In this document: piece by piece, positions 26,149-35,236 of the stretch
Layout of the letters: each line of letters opens with the position of its first letter
How positions within the stretch are numbered: the first letter of the stretch is position 1
DNA from: CAIQPS01 sp963721365
Lineage (GTDB): Bacteria > Actinomycetota > Thermoleophilia > RBG-16-64-13
DNA length: 64,000 nt
Assembly (NCBI GenBank): GCA_963721365.1
Contig: CAVRJE010000020.1
Location: 1 to 64,000 of the forward strand
Direction: 5' to 3'
The notes under the pieces: model-generated
Database searches by the model: none
What the model saw: only the letters and a program-made list of their open reading frames with translations
What the model was told of the DNA's origin: nothing
Translations under genes and position numbers: made by a program

Positions 26149-27201
26149 ATGAAGGCCATTACCTTGGAACCGATGAAGCTCGAAACCGCGCAACTGGAGG
26201 ACGTTCCGGAGCCAGACCCTGGCGACGGCTCGGTGCTCGTGGAAGCCATCGCCGTCGGGGTCTGTGGCACTGATGCCGAGATGGTGGAGGGCAAGTATGG
26301 CTGGGCGCCTCCTGGGAAGACACGGCTGGTGCTTGGGCATGAGTCTCTCGGGCGCGTGATCGACCCGGGTCCGGCCAAGGGGCTGAAGAAAGGCGATCTC
26401 GTGGTGGGCATCGTGCGCCGGCCCGACCCGGTTCCGTGCCCGAATTGCGCCGTAGGCGAGTGGGACATGTGTCAGAACGGTCAGTACACCGAGCGGGGCA
26501 TCAAACAGATCGACGGCTTCATGTCCGAACGCTGGAGGATCGAGCCCGAGTATGCGATCAAACTAGACCCCTCCCTTGGCATCCTCGGCGTGCTACTCGA
26601 ACCCACAACCGTGATCACGAAGGCGTGGGAAAGCGCTGCCACCCTCGGGTTGGGCCGGCATTCCTTCTGGGAGCCGCGCAACGTCTTGGTGACGGGCGCC
26701 GGGCCGATCGGGCTGCTCGCTGCTCTCAAGGGAGTCCAGCGCGGTTTCAACGTGCATGTGCTTGACCGGGTCGAGTCGGGACCGAAACCGGATCTCGTGC
26801 GCGCCCTCGGCGCCACCTACCACGCGGGCAGTGTTGCCGATGTTCATCCGGCGCCCGATGTCATCATCGAATGCACCGGCGTCGGCAAGGTCATTTACGA
26901 TTCCGTGCTCGGCATTGCGGCCGGTGGCATCGTCTGCCTCACCGGCATCGGAAGCGGCGGGGGCTCACAAGGAACCACTGCCGACGTCGCGGCTGAGATC
27001 GTGCTGAAGAACGCCGTGATAGTCGGCAGCGTCAACGCCAACCGGCGGCATTGGTACAAGGCCGGCGAATGCTTGGCCGCCGCAGACCCCAAGTGGCTTG
27101 CCCGCCTCATCACCCGTCGGGAGAGGCCGGAGGACTTCAAGCGGGCGCTCGAGCGACAACCCGAAGACATCAAGGTCATCGTCCAGTTCTCTGAAGTCTA
27201 G
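26149..27201 (+). CDS. Glucose 1-dehydrogenase (zinc MDR family)
   Basis: 350 residues. AAGGAGG precedes the ATG by seven bases. Catalytic zinc ligands Cys39, His64 and Glu65 lie in VGVCGTD and LGHESLGRV. Structural-zinc cysteines are in PCPNCAVGEWDMC. The family hallmark QYTERGIKQIDGFMSERW is followed by the nucleotide-binding VLVTGAGPIGLLAALKG. This matches the archaeal/actinobacterial-type glucose dehydrogenase that oxidises glucose to gluconolactone with NAD(P). With the glucosidase and SMP-30 lactonase it completes a non-phosphorylating route from glucosides to gluconate. Confidence 0.85.
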   Translation: MKAITLEPMKLETAQLEDVPEPDPGDGSVLVEAIAVGVCGTDAEMVEGKYGWAPPGKTRLVLGHESLGRVIDPGPAKGLKKGDLVVGIVRRPDPVPCPNCAVGEWDMCQNGQYTERGIKQIDGFMSERWRIEPEYAIKLDPSLGILGVLLEPTTVITKAWESAATLGLGRHSFWEPRNVLVTGAGPIGLLAALKGVQRGFNVHVLDRVESGPKPDLVRALGATYHAGSVADVHPAPDVIIECTGVGKVIYDSVLGIAAGGIVCLTGIGSGGGSQGTTADVAAEIVLKNAVIVGSVNANRRHWYKAGECLAAADPKWLARLITRRERPEDFKRALERQPEDIKVIVQFSEV

Positions 27202-27395
27202 TGAGTGAGGGGAACATGATGGCTTCGCCCCGGATCGGCGTTTCGGCAGCACCCGACATGGGCACTCGTCAGAGACGCGGACAGCTACCCAAAGGGAGGC
27301 AAGACAGGCTAATCCAATCGCGCGCTCCGGACATTCTGGTTTCACTGCGCTGATCGAGCCCCCGACAGCGCCCCGCAATAACCGAAGGAGGAACT

Positions 27396-27948
27396 ATGGC
27401 TATCGGACCGGTTCAACTGCTGGTGTTCGGATTCAGAGTCCCCGGAATTCAGAGGCGAGGCTCTCGACGAACTCGCGCGGCTCCGGGAGAGCAACGCGGT
27501 TAGGGTCATCGACGCGCTTGCGCTTTACAAGGACCCCGAGGGCGTGATGAACGTGATTCGGCTGAGCAACCTGACCGAAGATGAGTCCGTGGAGTTCGGC
27601 GCCAAGGTGGGCGCACTCATCGGCCTCGGCGCGGCCGGTGAGGAAGGCTTCGTCGCCGGGGCCGAGTTGGGCGCTCAGGCCGGCGAAGAGGGCATCGAGA
27701 TCTTCTCCGACCAAACAGCCGCCGATATCCTCGAGGATATCCCCAACGACTCGGCGGTGGCCCTGATGCTTATCGAGCACCACTGGGCGATACCTCTCCG
27801 GAACGCGATATGGCGTGCCGGTGGCTTCAACATCGCGAGCGACTTCATCAGGCCGCGGGACCTCATAGCGATCGGTCTTGTCACCCGTGAAGAGGCAGAC
27901 GAGTTGGCCGCGCTCGAGATGGCTGCTGAGGAAGGCGACGAGGACTAG
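27396..27948 (+). CDS. DUF6325-type protein, frameshifted near its start
   Basis: GAAGGAGG is followed by an ATG and MAIGPVQLLVFG, the family N-terminus. The rest (FRGEALDELARLRESNAVRV, VIRLSNLTEDESVEFGAKVG, DLIAIGLVTREEADELAAL) is in the next frame from about 27430. The intact product would be about 183 residues with a glycine-rich hydrophobic middle. It is related to the gene at 10450-10887. Unknown role. A one-base indel is needed; the second frame alone has an internal ATG but no ribosome binding site. Confidence 0.6.
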
Positions 27949-28012
27949 GCAGAGGCTTGACAAATAGAAAGTGAGGCTCCCGGCCGGGGCGTGCGGGAGG
28001 AAAGGATCCACA

Positions 28013-28526
28013 ATGGCAGACAACAAAGACAATGAAGTGACCTTCGTGTACGCGGGCGCCTATGACTCTCTCGACGACGCCGAGCTTGACTTCACCACGC
28101 ATAAAGGACCTGCACAAGGAGAAATGGGTGGGCAAATACGAAGCCTCCCTGTTTACCAAGCAGGACGACGGATCGGTGAAGATCATCGACACCGACGCCA
28201 CCTCGCGCAGCAAAGGCCTGAAGATAGGGGCCGCTGCGGGAGCCGTGGTAGGCATCCTCTTCCCGCCCTCTCTTATCGTGGGTGCGATCGCCGGCGGGGG
28301 CATCGGGCTTGCGGCGGGGCACTTCTCCCGGGGCCTCAAGCGGAGTGACATCAAAGATCTGGGCGAGTTGCTCGACGAGGGCCAGGCGGGGATCGTCTTC
28401 GTAGGGGTGGCCACCCCCGATCAGGGCATCGACCGCTACATGCAGCACGCCGCGAAGACCATGAAGAAGCAGGTGGACGCCGACGCCGAAGAGATGAAGA
28501 AGGCCATCGACCAGGCTGTCAAGTAG
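28013..28526 (+). CDS. DUF1269-like membrane protein, one frameshift
   Basis: GGGAGGAAAGG precedes the ATG. The frame begins NEVTFVYAGAYDSLDDAELD and shifts at about 28097 into IKDLHKEKWVGKYEASLFTK and KIIDTDATSRSKGLKIGAAA. A glycine/alanine-rich membrane segment follows, then a charged C-terminus (GQAGIVFVGVATPDQGIDRY). The arrangement (alpha/beta domain, glycine zipper helices, C-terminal domain) matches DUF1269 (PF06897). Function unknown. The product would be about 170 residues. Confidence 0.6.
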
Positions 28527-28673
28527 CCTGTCAAGGTCGTCACCGTTGACCTCGAGGGCGAGGCAGCGGTCGCGGGAATGCGGAGTAGTTGCTCCAGCCG
28601 TTCTCCGGAAAAGGCCGGCTGGGGCGCTACCCCGTCCGTGGAACTGCAAACAGACTGTCATGCGTAGGTACAT

Positions 28674-29354
28674 ATGGCCCGTAACTACAAGCTTCTGCCC
28701 AAGCAGCGCCTCGAGGCGTTCTCCGATGGCGTCCTTGCCATCGTCATCACGCTCTTAGTGCTCGAGCTCAAGGTCCCGGCCGACTCGACGAATCTGGGCG
28801 CCGCCTTGCTCGCTGAGTGGCGCATGTATCTCTCCTATCTGGTCAGCTTCGCCTTCGTCGGGGGGTGGTGGATTGCGCACAGCAATCTCACCAGGTTCAT
28901 GAGGTCGGGTAACGGGGCGTTCTTTCGACTGAATCTGGTCGGCCTTCTCTTCGTCTCGGTCATGCCTTTCACGGCCGCCTTGGCAGGAGAGCACAGTGGC
29001 GACGCGGGCGCGCGAGTCGCGACCATCGTCTTCGGCGTCGACCTCCTGCTGGCCTCTGTCGCGCTCAGCGGGCTTGGGTTGTATCTCTCGGGCCACAAAG
29101 AAATGACAGAGGACGAGGTCGCCGAAGCTGACCTTCGCGCCTTCGTGCGGGGGCGGTGGTGGTCGGTGGGCCTGCTCGCCTTCGCCATCGCCATCGCCGT
29201 AGTCTCGCCGAGGGCCGCTGTCATGCTCTATCTTGCCTGCACGGTCCTCTTGATCGTTGAGCCGCTCGTGCCTCGGCGGTCACGGGGCCCGGCTGCCTCC
29301 GGAGAACACGGTGGGGACAAAGAGGAGCCTTCGCACGATGACCAGCCCGAGTAG
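28674..29354 (+). CDS. TMEM175/DUF1211-type potassium channel-like protein
   Basis: 226 residues with six predicted helices. The signature RLEAFSDGVLAIVITLLVLE in the first helix, containing the FSD motif, defines the TMEM175 family (DUF1211, PF06736). Members form K+-permeable channels without the usual selectivity loop. Later helices include FVGGWWIAHSNLTRFM. The acidic tail is about 25 residues. No clear ribosome binding site precedes the ATG. Confidence 0.85.
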   Translation: MARNYKLLPKQRLEAFSDGVLAIVITLLVLELKVPADSTNLGAALLAEWRMYLSYLVSFAFVGGWWIAHSNLTRFMRSGNGAFFRLNLVGLLFVSVMPFTAALAGEHSGDAGARVATIVFGVDLLLASVALSGLGLYLSGHKEMTEDEVAEADLRAFVRGRWWSVGLLAFAIAIAVVSPRAAVMLYLACTVLLIVEPLVPRRSRGPAASGEHGGDKEEPSHDDQPE

Positions 29355-29411
29355 TGGACTGCGGGGCGGCCTGCTCCGTCCCGAGAGTTCGTTCAATAGG
29401 AGGTTCATCAT

Positions 29412-29480
29412 GTGAGTGCGAAAAGCACCGGGCGCGGCAGCCCGCGAAGGCGAAATTGCTGTGATTCTCGTCGGTCGTAA
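29412..29480 (+). CDS. Possible 22-residue leader peptide (GTG start)
   Basis: TAGGAGG is ideally spaced (eight bases) before a GTG that opens a 22-codon frame rich in Arg/Ser with two adjacent Cys codons, ending 22 bases before the PLDc_N-SHOCT start. An overlapping ATG-TGA start-stop pair lies at 29410-29415. It could be a leader peptide or a chance ribosome binding site. The other copy of the downstream gene does not show the same upstream frame. Confidence 0.3.
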   Translation: MSAKSTGRGSPRRRNCCDSRRS

Positions 29481-29502
29481 CATGAATGAAACGGAGGGAT
29501 CT

Positions 29503-29946
29503 ATGAAGCAATTCTCGAAACGGTGGTTGGTCCTGCTTATGCTGATGGGCATCCTGCTGCTCAGCCTCACCGGATGCAGCCAAACCTGGGGTACCGGCAG
29601 CGTTATCTGGACCATGTGTATATTCTTCTTTTGGATGATCTACTTCTGGATCTTCATCACGGTCTTCGCCGATATCTTTCGCCGGAATGACATCGGCGGT
29701 GGTGCCAAGGCCGGCTGGATCATCTTCCTGATCTTCATCCCGCTTATCGGACTTCTGGTCTACATGATCGCCCGGCCGAAGATGACCGAGCAGGACAGGC
29801 AACTGATGGAAGAGGCCGACGCAAAGCAGAAGCGTGCGGCCGGTTATTCGGCGGCCGACGAGATCGCCAAGGCTCAGGCGCTCCTTGATAGCGGCGCTGT
29901 TACCCAGGCGGAATTCGACGAAATGAAGCGGAAGGCCATGATCTAG
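29503..29946 (+). CDS. PLDc_N-SHOCT membrane protein, second copy
   Basis: 147 residues, the near-identical partner of the gene at 9571-10014. It has a lipobox-like LSLTGCSQTW, helices around DIFRRNDIGGGAKAGWIIF, and a C-terminal SHOCT domain (DEIAKAQALLDSGAVTQAEF). GGAGGG precedes the ATG. A longer in-frame start exists upstream but lacks similarity to the other copy. It is followed by a broken copy of the same small membrane protein that neighbours the first copy. Confidence 0.75.
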   Translation: MKQFSKRWLVLLMLMGILLLSLTGCSQTWGTGSVIWTMCIFFFWMIYFWIFITVFADIFRRNDIGGGAKAGWIIFLIFIPLIGLLVYMIARPKMTEQDRQLMEEADAKQKRAAGYSAADEIAKAQALLDSGAVTQAEFDEMKRKAMI

Positions 29947-29978
29947 CCTTGACTGACGAGACTTGAAGGGTCAGGCAT

Positions 29979-30280
29979 GTGCTGTCTTTACTCACGGTCA
30001 TGGCCTTTGTTGGGCCGCGGGCCGCTCAAATCATTTGGTGGCTGACGAGCACGACGTTGTTCCATCGGATGTTCGCAGCCGCCTTCTGGCCGGTCTTCGG
30101 CGTAATCTTCGCGCCATGGACAACCTTGATGTACGCTCGCCTGGTGGGGTAGCACCCCCCGAGGGCCATTTCAGCGCGTGGGGTTACGTGATAGTCGTGA
30201 TCGGGATCCTGCTCGACGTCTCGACATACGGTGGCGGTGTTTGGCGCAACCGCCAGCGGGTAGCGGGATACTCGGTCTAA
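29979..30280 (+). pseudogene. Frame-broken duplicate of the small three-helix membrane protein
   Basis: The sequence matches the gene at 9236-9538 in order: FVGPRAAQIIWWLTSTTLFH and FWPVFGVIFAPWTTLMYA in one frame (GTG at 29979, or ATG at 29977 in another frame). FSAWGYVIVVIGILLDVSTY and WRNRQRVAGYSV follow in a different frame after about 30150. The first part stops at a TAG near 30150. Either the duplicate has decayed or one or two bases are wrong. Confidence 0.65.
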
Positions 30281-30309
30281 CAAGATCGAAGCATTTCGGA
30301 TCGAACGAG

Positions 30310-30343
30310 CGCGAGGAGGCTGGCACGGGGCGGCCTCCTCGCG
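30310..30343 (+). terminator. Hairpin terminator
   Basis: An 11-bp stem (30310-30320 with 30333-30343) with a 12-nt loop follows the duplicated membrane gene. The stretch from here to the integrase start (about 200 bases) holds no recognisable gene. Confidence 0.55.
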
Positions 30344-30551
30344 CGAGAGAATAGGCGAGAGGCCCCCAGCCGTTCTAGGTACAAGCCCCTTGGTGAAATC
30401 GGACAGTGGCCAGGCGGCCGAGAGATGGACTAGGGCTAGAGTGGAAAGAAGATCCTCCGATTAGAGGAGCCAAACAATGAGGCCGATCAACCTGCCATCA
30501 AGAACTGGATGAGATAGTCCAAGAGCTCAAAGCGACGGAAAGGCGGGACCA

Positions 30552-31754
30552 GTGAGAGGCTCGGTTCGTCGCTGGCGCAACGGCTGGCAGTGGCGTGTTC
30601 GGACGCCAGAAGGCCGGTGGATCTCCAAGTCCGGTTACCGGCTGCAGGGCGAGGCCCAGGACGCCCTCACCAAGGAACTCGCCCGGATGGGCGAGGGCCG
30701 CTTCGTGGAGCCCGACAAGATAACGGTGGAGCAGTACATCGAGGGCGTCTGGCTGCCAGCCGTCAAGAACTCTGTGGGTCCCGCCCAGTACACGACCTAC
30801 AAGACAATCCTCGAGCGGCACATCAAGAAGCACATCGGCGAGATCCGGCTGCAGAAGCTCAACGAGCCCCAGGTGATCCGGATGTACCGCGAACTCGAGA
30901 AGACCGGCCACCGCGCCAGCACCGACGAGGCGCCTCGAGGTCTAGCTGCCAAGTCGGTGATCCACGTCCATGCCATGCTGCACCGGGCACTGGACGATGC
31001 CGTGGAGTGGCGCTACGTGGTCCGCAACGTGGCCGAGAGCAAGAAGACCAAGCCGCCCAAGCCCAAGCGCACGGCTGATCTCAAGGTTTGGACCTCGAAC
31101 GAGCTGCAGACCTTCCTCGCGGCCGTCCACGGCGACCGGCTCTATCCGTTCTGGCGCTTTCTCGCCCTCACCGGGACGCGCCGCGGCGAAGCGATCGCGG
31201 TGGAGTGGTCCGACCTGGACCTCAAGGAAGGCGTCGTCTCGATCGCCAGGGCCCGCACCATCCACGGGACCTCGGCGCCGAAGACCGAGCGTAGCCGGCG
31301 CTCGATCGACCTGGACCCGCAGACGGTCTCCGTGCTGAAGGCCTGGCGCAAAGCGCAGCTCGAGGAGCGGGTCAAGTGGGGCGAGCACTGGACCGACACG
31401 GGGCTGGTGTTCACCCGCGAAGACGGCAAGGGCTATCACCCGGACGGCGTCACCGGGATCTTCGAACGGCTGCAGCGTCAGTACAACGACGCCAAGACCA
31501 AGGAGGCCGAGGAGAAGAAGAAGGCCGGCGACCTGAACGCCCGGCCGGAGCTCCTCCCCCGGCTCAGGCTGCATGACCTTCGCCATACCCACGCCACCCT
31601 GCTGCTCGCCAGCGGCGTCAACGCCAAGATCGTCTCAGAGCGCCTCGGGCATGCCTCGGTGGCCTTCACCCTGACCGTCTACGCCCACGTTCTGCCCGGC
31701 CAGCAGAAGGAAGCGATCGGGCGCCTAGCGGCCCTGGTCGACAGCTCGGACTGA
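30552..31754 (+). CDS. Tyrosine-type site-specific integrase
   Basis: 400 residues from GTG. It has an N-terminal AP2-like arm-binding region (MRGSVRRWRNGWQWRVRT), a SAM-like core-binding domain (about 55-165) and a catalytic domain. Catalytic residues are visible: Arg210 in LTGTRRGE, His340 and Arg343 in LHDLRHTHAT, His366 in RLGHAS, and nucleophile Tyr376 in LTVYAHVLPG. The architecture matches phage and ICE integrases of actinomycetotes. It ends about 85 bases from the 3' end of the initiator tRNA, the usual position for an integrase next to its attachment site. No other mobile-element gene is seen, so this may be a relic. Confidence 0.9.
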   Translation: MRGSVRRWRNGWQWRVRTPEGRWISKSGYRLQGEAQDALTKELARMGEGRFVEPDKITVEQYIEGVWLPAVKNSVGPAQYTTYKTILERHIKKHIGEIRLQKLNEPQVIRMYRELEKTGHRASTDEAPRGLAAKSVIHVHAMLHRALDDAVEWRYVVRNVAESKKTKPPKPKRTADLKVWTSNELQTFLAAVHGDRLYPFWRFLALTGTRRGEAIAVEWSDLDLKEGVVSIARARTIHGTSAPKTERSRRSIDLDPQTVSVLKAWRKAQLEERVKWGEHWTDTGLVFTREDGKGYHPDGVTGIFERLQRQYNDAKTKEAEEKKKAGDLNARPELLPRLRLHDLRHTHATLLLASGVNAKIVSERLGHASVAFTLTVYAHVLPGQQKEAIGRLAALVDSSD

Positions 31755-31810
31755 GTTTTGGTGGAACATTTGTGGAACATCACCCCAACGCGGCCTCTCC
31801 CTGGCAAAGA

Positions 31811-31836
31811 AAAAGGCCCGGAAATCCGGGCCTTTT
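31811..31836. terminator. Bidirectional Rho-independent terminator
   Basis: An 11-bp stem (31811-31821 with 31826-31836) with an AAAT loop, flanked by A and T runs, lies between the integrase stop and the tRNA 3' end. It can serve both. Confidence 0.85.
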
Positions 31837-31839
31837 CTA

Positions 31840-31916
<77 letters not shown>

Positions 31917-32113
31917 CCGCTTGGAGACGGGAGTATAGCACAACTGCAGTTTGGGAAACTGTTGAGGCGGAGGCGGCCCTGCCTTCCTGATGGCTGCAGA
32001 ACGGCTGCAGCGGCAGACCGTCGCGGGGGCGCCCGCACCACTCTGCGGGCCGCCTCCAACCACGCCGCGCACCGGCTCGCACCACACGGCGCAAGGCGGG
32101 CTTCGCGGGTTGT

Positions 32114-32119
32114 TATACT
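32114..32119 (+). promoter_or_regulatory. -10 box for a probably leaderless UPF0182 transcript
   Basis: TATACT ends eight bases before the ATG at 32128, and no ribosome binding site is present. Transcription would start within one or two bases of the start codon. No good -35 element is visible. Confidence 0.45.
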
Positions 32120-32127
32120 GCTCTCTG

Positions 32128-35025
32128 ATGGATACTGACACGCCCCGCCGTCCGAGCGGGCAGCGACCACGGCTGCATACGGATAGCCACGCCTCGCGTC
32201 GCCGACTGATCGCCCTCATCGTGGCGATCGTGGTCGTCGTGATCCTCGCTCTTGTCATCTTCCTGCGCTACTACGTCGACTGGCTCTGGTTCGGCGAGGT
32301 GGCTCTGCGCACGGTCTTCTGGAGGCGGATCACCACCGGCGTCGTCGTCGGGGTGGTCGCTGCCGTCGCCTTCTTCGCCATTGTGTACGGCAACGTCGAG
32401 ATCGCCCGCCGGTTGGCCCCCAAGTACCGCCCCGTGGAGGGCGTGGACGTCCTCGAGCCGGTGAACGAGAAGGCCACGCGGCGGGTCCGGCAGGTGGGGC
32501 TCGTGCTCTCGCTCGTCGTCGCCGTCATCGTCGGATTCTCGGCCGCCGGTTCGTGGCTCACGTTCGCCCAAGCGCTCAACGCCGTCCCGTTCGGGGTCGA
32601 GGACCCCATCTTCCATCACGACCTGTCGTTCTACATCCTCGTCATGCCGGCCTGGCAGTCTGTCTACTGGTTCCTGTTCGCCTCGCTGATCGTCGCCCTG
32701 GTCGTGTCGGTGGTCGCGCATCTCCAGCTCGGCGGCGTGCAGGTGCAGCAGGGCCCCGTGAGCGAGGTCAGGGGACCGGAGCAGCAGCAGGATCCGATCA
32801 AGATGGCGCGTAGCGCGCTGCAGTTGGCCGGGGTGCGCATCGATCGCGGTACCGTGGCTCACGTCTCGGCGCTCCTCGGCGCGCTGTTCATCTTGGCGGG
32901 GGCGGGCTACCTGCTCAAGGCCTGGAACCTCCTCTATTCCACCTCCGGCGTGGTCTTCGGCGCCGGTTATACCGACGTGCACGTGCGCCTGCCGCTCATC
33001 CGCGCGCTCATGGTGCTGGCTTTCCTGCTCGGCGCGGCGCTCATCTATAACGCCGTCCGGGGCCGGCGCAGGCTGTGGCCACCGCTGGCTATCGGCGTGT
33101 GGATCGTCGCCCTTATCGTCCTTCTGGCCGTCGTGCCGGCCATCTGGCAGGCGCTGGCGGTGAACCCGAACCAGCTTACAAAGGAAACTCCCTACATCGC
33201 CAACGACATCGCCGCCACCCGCGCGGCCTATAAGCTGACGGAGATCAGCGAGACCCCATACTCGCTGCAAGGCGATCTTTCGGCCGCCAAGCTCCAGGCC
33301 AACAACGTGACGATAAGCAACATCCGTCTCTGGGATCCGGAGGTGCTGCTCACGAGCTACGGCCAGCTCCAGGAACTCCGGCCGTACTACTCGTTCGGGA
33401 GCGTCAGCGTCGATCGCTACCTTGTCAACGGTGTCTATACCCAGACCATGCTCGCTCCGCGCGAGCTGCGCGTCTCGGGTCTGCCGGCCCAGGCGCAGAC
33501 CTGGGTGAACCAGCACATCACGTACACGCACGGCTACGGGGTGACCGTGTCGGCGGTGAACCAGGTCGCCTCCGGCGGGTCTCCTGACTTTCTCGTCCAG
33601 GATGTCCCGCTGGTGTCGTCGACACCTGCTCTTGCCGTCACCGAGCCGCGCATCTACTACGGGCGCACCGGCACCGACTACCTCCTGGTCAAGACCAAGG
33701 ACCAGGAGTTCGACTACCCGGGCGCCGACGGCGACGTCTACACTACCTACACGGGCAGCGGCGGCATCCCCGTGGGCTCGTTCCTCAACAAGCTCGCTTT
33801 CGCGATGCGCTTCGGCAGTATCAAGTTCTTCACCTCGTCGGCTATCACAGATGAGAGCCGCATCATCATCAAGAACAAGATCACCGAGCGCCTGGCCGCG
33901 GCCGCGCCGTTCCTTCGGTTCGATGGCAACCCCTACATGGTGATCGCCGACGGCAAGCTCTACTGGATCGCCGACGCCTACACAACGACCGACCGCTACC
34001 CTTACTCGCAGCCGGACGGTGCTATCAACTACATCCGCAATTCGGTGAAGGTCGTCATCGACGCCTACAACGGCACGATGACCTTCTATACCTTTGACCC
34101 GAGTGACCCACTTATCCGCACCTACGAGAAGATCTTCCCCGACATGTTCAAGGCCCAGGCCGACATGCCGACCGGCCTCAGCCAGCACGTGCGCTACCCC
34201 GAGGATTACTTCATGTCGCAGGCCCGGATGTTCGCCACCTATCACGTGACCGATCCCGCGGTGCTCTACAGCAAGGGCGACCAGTGGGAGATCCCCAGCA
34301 ATGTCGCGATCTCCAGCGGAGCTCCCATGAGCCCCTACTACATGATCATGCGGCTGCCGGGCCAGACTCACGAGGAGTTCGTCCTCATCCTGCCGTACGT
34401 GCCCAACAGCCGCAGCAACATGATCGCCTGGCTCGGAGCCGAGTCCGACGCGCCGAACTACGGCAAGGCGGTGAGCTTCGAGTTCCCCTCCAGCTTGAGC
34501 GTCTACGGCCCGGCGCAGGTGGAGGCCGCCATCAACCAGGACCCGGCGATCTCGGCCCAGCGCACGCTCTGGGGCCAGGAGGGTTCGACCGTGATCTTCG
34601 GCAACCTGCTCACGGTGCCGATCGGCGACTCGCTCTTGTATGTGCAGCCGCTCTACCTGCAATCCAACCAGACGGAGCTGCCGCAGATCCAGCGCATCAT
34701 CGTCTTCTATCGGTCGCCGTCGGCGACCCCCAACCTGCCGTCGGGCCAGCAGCAGAACGTGGTGATGGCGCCCACTCTGGGTGAGGCGCTAGCGCAGATC
34801 TTCGGCGGTGCAGGGGCTCAGCCCGGGACGGGAACCACTCCGCCGCCCAGCACGGGGCCCACCAACCCCGCCGTGGCGCAATTGATCGCGCAGGCCACTG
34901 CGAAATACGCCGACGCGCAGGCGGCACTGCGTGCGGGCGACCTTGCCACTTTCGCTCAGGACATCGAGGCGCTCGGGAAGATACTCGATCAGCTCCGAGC
35001 GGCGACCGGGACAAGCGGGTCGTAA
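32128..35025 (+). CDS. UPF0182 (COG1615) integral membrane protein
   Basis: 965 residues. After a hydrophilic start come seven helices: one at about 24-44, a pair to about 160, and others up to about 380 (VDWLWFGEVALRTVFWRRI is typical). A very large extracellular domain follows, with NPNQLTKETPYIANDIAATR, HGYGVTVSAVNQV, YFMSQARMFATYHV and ARMFATYHVTDPAVLYSKGD. It ends in a low-complexity Thr/Pro segment and a helical tail (AQLIAQATAKYADAQAALRA). This is the UPF0182 family, universal in actinomycetotes and of unknown function. The ATG is preferred over an upstream extension because of the -10 box placement. Confidence 0.9.
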   Translation: MDTDTPRRPSGQRPRLHTDSHASRRRLIALIVAIVVVVILALVIFLRYYVDWLWFGEVALRTVFWRRITTGVVVGVVAAVAFFAIVYGNVEIARRLAPKYRPVEGVDVLEPVNEKATRRVRQVGLVLSLVVAVIVGFSAAGSWLTFAQALNAVPFGVEDPIFHHDLSFYILVMPAWQSVYWFLFASLIVALVVSVVAHLQLGGVQVQQGPVSEVRGPEQQQDPIKMARSALQLAGVRIDRGTVAHVSALLGALFILAGAGYLLKAWNLLYSTSGVVFGAGYTDVHVRLPLIRALMVLAFLLGAALIYNAVRGRRRLWPPLAIGVWIVALIVLLAVVPAIWQALAVNPNQLTKETPYIANDIAATRAAYKLTEISETPYSLQGDLSAAKLQANNVTISNIRLWDPEVLLTSYGQLQELRPYYSFGSVSVDRYLVNGVYTQTMLAPRELRVSGLPAQAQTWVNQHITYTHGYGVTVSAVNQVASGGSPDFLVQDVPLVSSTPALAVTEPRIYYGRTGTDYLLVKTKDQEFDYPGADGDVYTTYTGSGGIPVGSFLNKLAFAMRFGSIKFFTSSAITDESRIIIKNKITERLAAAAPFLRFDGNPYMVIADGKLYWIADAYTTTDRYPYSQPDGAINYIRNSVKVVIDAYNGTMTFYTFDPSDPLIRTYEKIFPDMFKAQADMPTGLSQHVRYPEDYFMSQARMFATYHVTDPAVLYSKGDQWEIPSNVAISSGAPMSPYYMIMRLPGQTHEEFVLILPYVPNSRSNMIAWLGAESDAPNYGKAVSFEFPSSLSVYGPAQVEAAINQDPAISAQRTLWGQEGSTVIFGNLLTVPIGDSLLYVQPLYLQSNQTELPQIQRIIVFYRSPSATPNLPSGQQQNVVMAPTLGEALAQIFGGAGAQPGTGTTPPPSTGPTNPAVAQLIAQATAKYADAQAALRAGDLATFAQDIEALGKILDQLRAATGTSGS

Positions 35026-35236
35026 GGACTCCTTTCGCTGCTCACCATCTGCGGTGACGGGCCCCTCTCTCGCTCACGTTCTTCACCCCGCGGCGGCAAG
35101 CTGCTCCGGCCCGCGGACCAACCCAAGCCAAAAGATTGACAGCTAGGCACGGCGCTTCTTGCGACGCTGGACGGCGAGAATCGCACAAGTCTTCGCCGCT
35201 CTCTGCCGATACAAGGAGAGAAACCGGGGAAAGGTC

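Noticed and set aside
27202..27395. A gene between glucose dehydrogenase and the DUF6325-type gene
   Set aside because: No frame has both a ribosome binding site and coding character; only a short gap with the next gene's GAAGGAGG.
29416..29502. Upstream extension of the second PLDc_N-SHOCT protein
   Set aside because: Not conserved in the other copy, which starts at the same MKQFSKRW with the same ribosome binding site.
30498..30911. Minus-strand frame overlapping the integrase start
   Set aside because: Opposite to the integrase N-terminal domain and lacking any recognisable pattern.
32113..34662. 849-codon open frame on the minus strand opposite UPF0182
   Set aside because: High-GC antisense shadow; the plus strand encodes a recognisable family over the same span and the minus product has no domain pattern.
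35136..35141. TTGACA as a -35 element for the NlpC/P60 gene
   Set aside because: No -10 element at the proper distance.
35026..35236. Possible c-di-AMP-type riboswitch before the NlpC/P60 gene
   Set aside because: The 210-base leader has GC-rich hairpins and the gene class is a common target, but the conserved core could not be matched by eye; a covariance-model search would decide.
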